A program made the position numbers and the translations under genes. The notes under the pieces were generated by a model, which was not told where the DNA came from, ran no database searches, and saw nothing but the letters and a program-made list of their open reading frames with translations. Of a stretch of DNA of 38,852 bases, positions 33,478 to 38,852 are shown one piece after another. Each line of letters starts with the position of its first letter. The stretch's first letter is position 1. The stretch spans positions 1 to 38,852 of the forward strand of contig CANESI010000027.1 of the NCBI GenBank assembly GCA_947441065.1. The letters run 5' to 3'. Origin of the DNA: Caulobacteraceae bacterium (GTDB lineage Bacteria; Pseudomonadota; Alphaproteobacteria; Caulobacterales; Caulobacteraceae).

Positions 33478-34152
33478 TTACTCTCCAGAGGGGGTGATTT
33501 GGTCGCACCGATCTGACCTTTGGCTTGGCCCCATCAGCAGCGCCCGCCCAGACCGGTTCATGCCCGCCCAAAGCCCGATGGGCAGGGCGAGGGGCAGGAC
33601 CGTCATGGCGATATACATGCCAAGCCCTGACAGGAAAAAGGCCGCCTCGCCCATAGCAGGCTGGGTGACGGTAAAGGGCGGCGGCGGAACCGTGTCCATA
33701 ACCAAGGATGCCCGGTGATTAACGATCACAGCGACGCTGTTGAAAATCAGGCTACAGGCCGAAAAGCAAAAGGCCACGACCAGCACCGCGCAGCCGATCA
33801 AGGCCGTGCGCAAAGGCTGATAGCGCGGCACGGCAAAGATCAGGGCCAAAAACAGGGGAAAGCCAAGCAACAGGCGGCGCAACTCTCCGACCCCAAGCGG
33901 GATCACCACCGCGCCGATCTGACTGCCTGAGGCGCGGTCAAGGCCGGTCTCAACCAGCCAATCATGATTGGGCGTTGATGAAATGGATTGGGCCAGATGA
34001 AGTTGGCCCGCCAGCCAACTGGCCCCGGGCCGCAATAGATCGATCATCACCCCTGCCCCCACCCACCAGACCACGAGCAAGGGCACGAGTGCCGTCATCG
34101 CCGTCGATAGAAACTGGCCACGAGGCGTGGAGAGATAGGCCTTCAGGCTCAC
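33478..34152 (-). CDS. Exosortase H-associated membrane protein
   Basis: The 224-aa protein starts at a GTG at 34152 whose last bases overlap the xrtH stop (GTGA), giving a translationally coupled pair. Hydrophobic helices are near residues 14-34 (MTALVPLLVVWWVGAGVMI), 89-107, 118-140 and 181-203. The segment SIISTPNHDWLVETGL and the ending with basic residues are like the small proteins found beside XrtH, which I recall being called exosortase H-associated membrane proteins. Its role is unknown but it is presumably part of the sorting machinery. The longer frame to 34254 reads through the xrtH region and is rejected. Confidence 0.75.
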   Translation of the reverse strand: MSLKAYLSTPRGQFLSTAMTALVPLLVVWWVGAGVMIDLLRPGASWLAGQLHLAQSISSTPNHDWLVETGLDRASGSQIGAVVIPLGVGELRRLLLGFPLFLALIFAVPRYQPLRTALIGCAVLVVAFCFSACSLIFNSVAVIVNHRASLVMDTVPPPPFTVTQPAMGEAAFFLSGLGMYIAMTVLPLALPIGLWAGMNRSGRALLMGPSQRSDRCDQITPSGE

Positions 34153-34679
34153 GACGCGGCCTCCTGCGAAGGCTCCACCGGCCAACGCTCGGCCTGCCAA
34201 TGGTGCCACACCAAGAACATGACCACGGCATCGAGCATGATGAAGGCGTCCCAAAAGAACAGGTGGAAAAAGTCGAACAGGTTTTGCGCGAACCTCGCCA
34301 AAAACAGCAGGCTAATGATCCGCGCCAGATTTAGGATCTGGATCACCGCCACGCCGACGACGATCCCCACGATCCGGGCCCTAATCGGGGCCGGAAAGGG
34401 CGCAATGGCGGCGGCAAACAGGATACAGACCTCAACCCCATTACAGCCGCTGGACACCATCACCGCGCCAGAGGCATGGGCAAAGGACAGCACCACCCCG
34501 CTCGCGACGACGTTGGCTCCGAAGAGGTTCATCACCCAAGTACAGACCACGACCAGCGCCCGGGTAAAGGGCTGGGTAAAGCCACTATCCACCGACGGCA
34601 CGATCAACAGCGCCATCGCCCCGACGGTTAGCGCGGCGAAGACGGCGATATAGGCTAGGCCACGAAAACGCTGCAGCAC
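34149..34679 (-). CDS. xrtH: Exosortase H (IPTLxxWG-CTERM-specific protease/transpeptidase)
   Basis: The 176-aa multi-pass inner-membrane cysteine enzyme recognises C-terminal IPTL-type tails and processes the protein at the membrane. Catalytic residues are visible: Cys79 in SSGCNGVEVC, Arg120 in LNLARIISLLFLA and His139 in FDFFHLFFWDAF. The spacing and the short length match XrtH rather than the larger XrtA/EpsH group. The start is GTG at 34679 with AGGAG seven bases upstream. It overlaps its partner gene by 4 bp and is followed by the propeller substrate. A fragment of another IPTL-CTERM gene lies just upstream. Whether it needs EPS synthesis, like EpsH systems, cannot be seen. Confidence 0.88.
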   Translation of the reverse strand: MLQRFRGLAYIAVFAALTVGAMALLIVPSVDSGFTQPFTRALVVVCTWVMNLFGANVVASGVVLSFAHASGAVMVSSGCNGVEVCILFAAAIAPFPAPIRARIVGIVVGVAVIQILNLARIISLLFLARFAQNLFDFFHLFFWDAFIMLDAVVMFLVWHHWQAERWPVEPSQEAAS

Positions 34680-34754
34680 AGCGGTGCTCCTGAGGCTATT
34701 TGGTACCCATAAATACCTTATACCAGAGAGCCTGCCTACGAGCTGCGCTTGGGG

Positions 34755-34898
34755 CTAAGCGAGTGTCGCGCGTGATTGCCGAATCTGAATCATAGCGAAC
34801 CCGGCCAGCAATAGACCCATCAGAATCAGGGCCCACTGAGATAGGGTTGGAACGGCAGCGGCTGGCTCGACTTCACGGCCTTGGCCCAAGGCGACGGC
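34755..34898 (-). pseudogene. Remnant of an IPTL-CTERM protein gene (C-terminal tail only)
   Basis: Between in-frame stops at 34899-34901 and 34755-34757 the minus strand encodes 47 residues ending in a perfect IPTL-CTERM signal: VPTLSQWALILMGLLLAG, then IQIRQSR. It has no start codon with a ribosome binding site and no propeller or other domain before it, so it looks like the surviving end of a deleted or frameshifted substrate gene. It lies 75 bp upstream of xrtH in the same direction, where substrate genes often sit. The motif is closer to the consensus than that of the intact propeller protein. Confidence 0.75.
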
Positions 34899-34937
34899 CT
34901 AAGGATCTCTACCGATCAGCAAAATGCTCTGCTATCG

Positions 34938-34960
34938 GCGCTCACCATCAGAGTGAGCGC
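34938..34960. repeat. Hairpin, 8-bp perfect stem
   Basis: GCGCTCAC-catcaga-bracketed GTGAGCGC: stem 34938-34945 with 34953-34960 and a 7-base loop. It lies between the IPTL-CTERM remnant and the NTF2-like gene. No T tract follows on either strand, so a terminator role is uncertain. Confidence 0.4.
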
Positions 34961-35034
34961 TGACTAACCCCTCCCATCGTGATCTGCGCACAGCAGCCCT
35001 TGGCGATCAGCCCATCTCAGTCCATCCTCGACCG

Positions 35035-35415
35035 ATGCTGACCCAAGACATTGCCATCCGCGCCAAGCGCAAGCTAACCAATCGCCTGATTGCAGCCCAT
35101 GATGCCGCGCGGCTTCGTCCCCACCTGACCGACGACATGATGCTGATTGCGGGCAATGGCGATCTGATTGACGGGGCCGATGCCGTGGTCGCAGCCTTTG
35201 CCAGCCAATTTGCCGCCTCGGGCTTTATCACCTATGTGCGGACGACAACCTCCATCGAGATCACCGACGATGGCCAACGCGCCGCTGAAATGGGCCGATG
35301 GACCGGAAACTGGAAAGATGGCGGTGAGATGAGCGGCATCTATATGGCCACCTGGCGCAATAATCGCGGCCAATGGCTGCTTGAAAGAGAGCTCTACATC
35401 ACGCTGCAGGGGTGA
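35035..35415 (+). CDS. NTF2-like (SnoaL/DUF4440-type) small protein
   Basis: The 126-aa protein has the NTF2-like fold pattern: an N-terminal helix pair (KLTNRLIAAHDAARLRPHLTDDMMLI), a middle segment (DLIDGADAVVAAFASQF) and strands with GRWTGNWKDGG, MSGIYMATWRNNRGQWLLERELYI. Such domains serve as small isomerases, hydrolases or dimerisation and binding modules, and no catalytic residue is conserved enough to say which. No good ribosome binding site precedes the ATG. Its last eight codons occur again, slightly changed, about 1 kb downstream at 36381. Confidence 0.72.
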   Translation: MLTQDIAIRAKRKLTNRLIAAHDAARLRPHLTDDMMLIAGNGDLIDGADAVVAAFASQFAASGFITYVRTTTSIEITDDGQRAAEMGRWTGNWKDGGEMSGIYMATWRNNRGQWLLERELYITLQG

Positions 35416-35452
35416 GCAGGGAGGCTCTTTTCGACCCTTTACCGAAGCAAAC

Positions 35453-36211
35453 TCAATGAAACAGGCCTAAACCGTCAATCACCAGTTTCAGCCCAATGGC
35501 GATCATCGACAGATAGATCAGGCTATAGAAGCGCTCGGCATTGATCTTCCGGACCAGATAAACGCCAAGGGCCGTAGACACCAAGGCCACCGGCACGAGC
35601 TGTGCCGAAGAGATGAGGTTGGTGGGTGTGAACTGGCCAAGCGCGATATAGGCCGGAACCTTGATGAGATTCATATAGGCAAAGGACAGGGCATTGGAGC
35701 CAACCAGCTCGTCACGCGGTAACTTGCGCGGGAGCACCCACATTTGAAAAGGCGGCGCACCGGCATGGGCGATCTGACTGCCGAACCCCGAAGCGACACC
35801 GAACAGAACGCCCACCCACCGCGGTGCGTTACTGGGCAAAACCACCGCTCCACTGCGATCTTGCCACAGGCGGTGCACGCCGAAGACGAAGGAAAGACCC
35901 CCAACCGTTGTTAGGATGGCGGTTTCAGAGACACGCGACGCGAACAGATAACCCAAGACGACGCCGATCGTCATTCCCGGGATCATGACCGCCAAAACCA
36001 CCTTGTCGAAGGTCTTACGGAAGGACCAAACCCCGACCATGTCCTGCACGATCAAGATGGGCAAAAGCACAGCCGCGCTCTCCAGGGGCGGGTTGGCGAT
36101 CACCATCAAGGGCATGGCCAAGGCACCCAGTCCGGAAAAACCGCCCTTGCCTATCCCCGAAAGGATCACCGCAAGCACCGCCCACCCTATCGCCCACCCA
36201 TCATGAAACAT
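35453..36211 (-). CDS. TauE/SafE-family membrane permease
   Basis: The 252-aa protein has about eight membrane helices and the family marks: GIGKGGFSGLGALAMPLMV near the N-terminus and GFGSQIAHAGAPPFQMWVLP in the second half, which form the duplicated glycine-rich motif. Members export sulfite, sulfoacetate or other organic anions. No sulfur-metabolism genes neighbour it except the distant sbp, so its substrate is unknown. It converges on the NTF2-like gene with a 37-bp gap. Confidence 0.88.
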   Translation of the reverse strand: MFHDGWAIGWAVLAVILSGIGKGGFSGLGALAMPLMVIANPPLESAAVLLPILIVQDMVGVWSFRKTFDKVVLAVMIPGMTIGVVLGYLFASRVSETAILTTVGGLSFVFGVHRLWQDRSGAVVLPSNAPRWVGVLFGVASGFGSQIAHAGAPPFQMWVLPRKLPRDELVGSNALSFAYMNLIKVPAYIALGQFTPTNLISSAQLVPVALVSTALGVYLVRKINAERFYSLIYLSMIAIGLKLVIDGLGLFH

Positions 36212-36522
36212 CAGATCTATCGCTCACCCGTGCAACCGCCGAGCGGTCGGCGCCATCCATAGAACCGGCAAATCCAGATGCAATTACTATTCGCCCTTTT
36301 GGGTCTGGTGAGAGCACCAACCGGTCACGCGGACAGCACAGCGGCGCCGAACGGTGCCGTGGATCGGGGCGTTTGAGTGCGAACTCTACGTCATGCTGCA
36401 GGGATGGGGACGGCGAGGGATTGACGCCATAGCCGTCTAGATTTGAGGTCTGTTATCCTGCGCAATTCGGTTTTATGATCGTCTGATATTGGTTGGGCAG
36501 GTTACGCTTTGTGGAGGCGATC
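36212..36522. other. Intergenic region with a gene remnant
   Basis: The region before the small gene at 36523 has no intact gene. It contains a 32-codon ORF at 36278-36376 with a hydrophobic start (MQLLFALLGLV), which could be a signal peptide remnant. In another frame there is a fragment resembling the end of the upstream NTF2-like gene (36372-36440). Otherwise nothing is recognised. Confidence 0.5.
36372..36440 (+). pseudogene. Fragment resembling the 3' end of the NTF2-like gene
   Basis: The DNA at 36381-36403 matches 35389-35411 (the last codons of the NTF2-like gene) at 20 of 23 bases and encodes ELYVMLQG, against ELYITLQG there. The stop has been lost and the frame runs on to TAG at 36438. 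Probably a leftover of a duplicated NTF2-like gene; short enough that chance is not excluded. Confidence 0.4.
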
Positions 36523-36846
36523 ATGTCATTGAGGATGCCGCAGAACTTCTCGTCTTCGCCGCGGTTCGAGACGGGGTTGAAAGTTCTGGAAACCCAAATG
36601 ATGGCCGAACAGGCGTCCAGCCTCGGGAGGCTTGGCAGTGACGCTGAAAAGGCGCTTGCCGCGCTTAACGCAACCTCGACCGCGCCCGGAAGCGACGAGC
36701 ATGAGGCCCTCACCAATGCCGCCGCGAAGGCTGTCTGGTATTTTTTCATCCAGCGGGATGCTTGCGGCATCCGGGATCACGATACCTTTATCCAACATTA
36801 TAAGGTACCAAGAGCCGTTCTGGCTCGGCTCGGCACAAAGGTCTGA
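36523..36846 (+). CDS. Small protein, DUF6665-like
   Basis: The 107-aa protein starts at 36523 with a strong GGAGG site; the longer frame from a TTG at 36493 is rejected. It is helical: FETGLKVLETQMMAEQASSLGRLGSDAEKALAAL, then AAKAVWYFFIQRDACGIRDHDTFIQHYKVPRAVLARLG. This matches from memory a small family of alphaproteobacterial proteins now called DUF6665, which carry the AVWxFFxQRExCG pattern. Function is unknown; no neighbour hints at one. It converges on the oxidoreductase gene with a 6-bp gap. Confidence 0.7.
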   Translation: MSLRMPQNFSSSPRFETGLKVLETQMMAEQASSLGRLGSDAEKALAALNATSTAPGSDEHEALTNAAAKAVWYFFIQRDACGIRDHDTFIQHYKVPRAVLARLGTKV

Positions 36847-36852
36847 GCGGAT

Positions 36853-37824
36853 CTAATCGCCCGCCATGCGGTAGATCTCGTCGATCAAGCCCATATGGGC
36901 CAAGGAGTCGGTGCCGCCAACGATGGGCTGACACTGCCCCCCCATGACCTGAACCACATGCTCAAGCTGCGCCTCAAAGGTGGCCACAGGATCAATCGGC
37001 AGCTCCTCGACCTTGCCGCCAAGGGTCAGGGCCGAGCGGCAGCCAATCTGCGGGGCGATGAAGTTGGTGATGTCCAAGCGCCCAAGGCTGCCGATCGCGG
37101 TCAGTTGGGACACCATGCGGTTTGGGACCATCGAGCTGGAGATCTTGGCCGTCACGCCCCCGCCAAAGGCCAAGGTCGCTTCGAGCGCCGCATCGACGCC
37201 ATGCTGCTTCTGCGCGCTGGCCGACAGGACGGTGGGCTCTGACTGAGCCAGCATGCGAACGGCATGAAGACAGTAGGTGCCCAGATCCATCAGCGACCCG
37301 CCGCCCAAGGCCTTTTGCCAGCGCAGCTCAGTCTCACTATAGGCAATCGGCACATCAAACACCGCCTCCAGCGACTGGACCGTGCCCAGCACACCGCTCT
37401 GAACGAGCGCGATTGCGTTTAACATCACCGGATGGTGGCGATAGTGCAGCGCTTCAAACAGAGGCCGACCGTTGCGCTCTGAGGCATCGACCATGGCCTG
37501 AGCCTCGCCCAAATTCATCGCAAAGGGCTTTTCGCAAAGGACCGCCTTGCCAGCGTCCAAGGCCTTGATCGTCCATTCGGCATGAGACCCGGCAGGCAAG
37601 GCGACATAGACCAGATCAACATCCTCGCGCTGGATCAGGGCCTGATAGCTATCGGCTACATTTGCGATCCCCTGCTCGTCGGCAAAGGCCCTCGCGCGGT
37701 CAGGATCGCGGGCGGCAACGGCCGTGACTGCTACATCGGAGCGAGCCTGAGCAGGCTTGACCAAGGCCCATGGCGCGATCTTGGCCGCGCCCAATATGCC
37801 GATACGCAAGGGGGAGGATGTCAT
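36853..37824 (-). CDS. Gfo/Idh/MocA-family oxidoreductase
   Basis: The 323-aa NAD(P)-dependent dehydrogenase has the N-terminal Rossmann motif RIGILGAAKIAPWAL and the catalytic EKP motif (E98 K99 P100, CEKPFAMNL). The C-terminal Gfo/Idh domain includes LRWQKALGGGSLMDLGTYCLHAVRML. Members oxidise sugars, inositol or similar polyols, or act as reductases; the substrate here is not evident. The fold is complete and the start at 37824 fits. No operon partner is visible. Confidence 0.88.
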   Translation of the reverse strand: MTSSPLRIGILGAAKIAPWALVKPAQARSDVAVTAVAARDPDRARAFADEQGIANVADSYQALIQREDVDLVYVALPAGSHAEWTIKALDAGKAVLCEKPFAMNLGEAQAMVDASERNGRPLFEALHYRHHPVMLNAIALVQSGVLGTVQSLEAVFDVPIAYSETELRWQKALGGGSLMDLGTYCLHAVRMLAQSEPTVLSASAQKQHGVDAALEATLAFGGGVTAKISSSMVPNRMVSQLTAIGSLGRLDITNFIAPQIGCRSALTLGGKVEELPIDPVATFEAQLEHVVQVMGGQCQPIVGGTDSLAHMGLIDEIYRMAGD

Positions 37825-37964
37825 AAGGCCTCGATCTCTATCCGAACCGGTCCAGCGACCTTTGACCAGATCAAAACCCGTTGGCCAGGCAAGTCAATCT
37901 CATGCCCGGATCAAAACGGTCCCACCCTCGATAGCCACCTCAATATGGTTTTGCGGGAAATAAT

Positions 37965-38041
37965 TGGCGCGCCCGGAACGATTCGAACGTCCGACCCTCA
38001 GATTCGTAGTCTGATGCTCTATCCAGCTGAGCTACGGGCGC
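37965..38041 (-). tRNA. tRNA-Arg (anticodon ACG)
   Basis: On the minus strand the 77-nt sequence folds into a cloverleaf. The acceptor stem is GCGCCCG / CGGGCGC, the D arm follows TAGCTCAGCTGGATAGAGC, and the anticodon stem CAGAC / GTCTG-like encloses loop CTACGAA with anticodon ACG. The T arm is GGACG-TTCGAAT-CGTTC. The discriminator G and the 3' CCA are encoded in the DNA. ACG is normally edited to ICG and reads CGU, CGC and CGA codons. Confidence 0.96.
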
Positions 38042-38196
38042 GCTGTTGCCCTGGGGCAAGGTGGCGGAAACTAGTCGGTGGGCCGTCTTAAGGCAAGCGT
38101 TAGTTCTCGCTTTTTTCTACAGGCTTTTGGCTGGCGCGAAATGGGCCGGGCGCTATGGTGAAAACTGTTGGTGCGATTGAGACATTGGGGATTGAG

Positions 38197-38852
38197 ATGC
38201 GAAAGTCCGTGGGCGGTCTGGGCCTTGTATTTTTGGCCCTTGCTGGGGCGATGGCGCCGTCCTCTTCGGTTTTCGCCGATCCCGTGGCCAAGGCGGTTGC
38301 CGCAAAAAGGTCTGCTGCCTCCCCTGCCCTCGCCCCCCATGCCATGGTTGCGGCAGCCAATCCCTTGGCGGTTGAGGCTGGACTGGCGGTTCTTAAACGC
38401 GGGGGCTCAGCGGTGGATGCCGCCGTTGCCGTTCAGGCCACGCTGGGTCTGGTCGAGCCGCAGAGCTCTGGCCTCGGCGGCGGGGCCTTTATGGTCTTTT
38501 ATGATGCCAAGACCCGCGCCGTGACCGCCTATAATGGCCGCGAGACCGCGCCTGCTGGTGCCAGCCCTGACATGTTCATGCGCACAGATGCCAACGGCGT
38601 AGCCAAACCGATAGGCTTTTTCGAGGCGGTTCTCAGTGGCCGCGCGACCGGCGTTCCCGGCGCGGTGGCGATGCTGTCCCTCGCCCAGTCGCACCATGGC
38701 AAACTGGCTTGGAAGGACCTGTTTGGCGATGCCGAGCGTCTGGCCTCCGATGGCTTTATCGTCAGTCCGCGTCTGGCGGGCATGATCAATGGTGCCTCGC
38801 CTCAGGCCAAATCTCCCGACGCCACCGCCTATTTCACCAAGGCCGACGGCAC
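38197..38852 (+). CDS. ggt: Gamma-glutamyltransferase (5' part only)
   Basis: The N-terminal 218 residues of a periplasmic gamma-glutamyltranspeptidase, which cleaves glutathione and gamma-glutamyl compounds, run off the right edge. After a signal peptide (about residues 1-28, ending VFADPVAK) come HAMVAAANPLAVEAGLAVLKRGGSAVDAAVA, SSGLGGGAFMVFYD and ETAPAGASPDMFM, the usual N-terminal large-subunit motifs. The autoprocessing Thr lies beyond the window. The ATG at 38197 has GGGGATTGAG upstream and gives a normal signal peptide; an in-frame ATG at 38155 is also possible. Confidence 0.92.
   Translation, partial: MRKSVGGLGLVFLALAGAMAPSSSVFADPVAKAVAAKRSAASPALAPHAMVAAANPLAVEAGLAVLKRGGSAVDAAVAVQATLGLVEPQSSGLGGGAFMVFYDAKTRAVTAYNGRETAPAGASPDMFMRTDANGVAKPIGFFEAVLSGRATGVPGAVAMLSLAQSHHGKLAWKDLFGDAERLASDGFIVSPRLAGMINGASPQAKSPDATAYFTKADG

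Noticed and set aside
38095-38116. Small hairpin AAGCG/CGCTT followed by six T on the plus strand, between the tRNA and ggt.
   Set aside because: No plus-strand gene lies upstream to be terminated, and the stem is only 5 bp.

Overview
The window is chromosomal DNA from an alphaproteobacterium, most likely of the Caulobacterales (Caulobacter, Brevundimonas or Asticcacaulis type). This is inferred from the gene order phoR-pstC-pstA-pstB with long-form PstA and PstC, a SciP/DUF1153-type protein, three TonB-dependent receptors (one with the Xanthomonas/Caulobacter architecture) and generally GC-rich codon use. Nothing in it looks like an intact prophage, insertion sequence or CRISPR array. Most of it is ordinary metabolism and transport, broken up by one AT-rich island and several decaying genes.

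Layout. 1-4805 (minus): phosphate-starvation operon phoR-pstC-pstA-pstB with a Pho-box-like site before pstC. 5037-7324: an orphan periplasmic sulfate-binding protein, a DsbA-like isomerase and ribA. 7440-11709 (plus): a metal or cofactor uptake operon (possible degenerate cobalamin-riboswitch leader, DUF2946 protein, TonB receptor, PepSY membrane protein) whose receptor gene carries an in-frame amber codon. 11740-16167: an MHS-family symporter, two crotonase-fold enzymes and a VOC protein. 16187-17797: an AT-rich island with two tandem paralogous winged-helix regulators and a palindromic putative operator. 17798-19098: an ArsR-type regulator, a SciP-like protein and a coiled-coil protein, apparently one operon. 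19106-22292: lysine catabolism (lysine 6-dehydrogenase-like enzyme and piperideine-6-carboxylate/aminoadipate-semialdehyde dehydrogenase) divergent from an Lrp-type regulator, with a 9+9 bp palindrome between them. 22327-22949: a TetR-type regulator broken by a one-base frameshift. 23154-31947: cytochrome P450, two TonB receptors, an acyl-CoA dehydrogenase and a Ca-dependent PI-PLC-like hydrolase. 32254-34898 (minus): an exosortase H (XrtH) sorting locus with a beta-propeller substrate, an associated membrane protein, and a previously unlabelled fragment of a second substrate. 35035-38852: NTF2-like protein, TauE/SafE permease, a small DUF6665-like protein, a Gfo/Idh/MocA oxidoreductase, tRNA-Arg(ACG) and the start of a gamma-glutamyltransferase.

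The most interesting parts are the compact XrtH protein-sorting locus with its gene remnant, the AT-rich pair of unknown regulators with a candidate autoregulatory operator, the ArsR/SciP-like/coiled-coil operon, and the two interrupted genes (TonB receptor with TAG, TetR with a frameshift in a G tract). Assignments rest on reading the sequence and on recall of protein families; no database search was possible.
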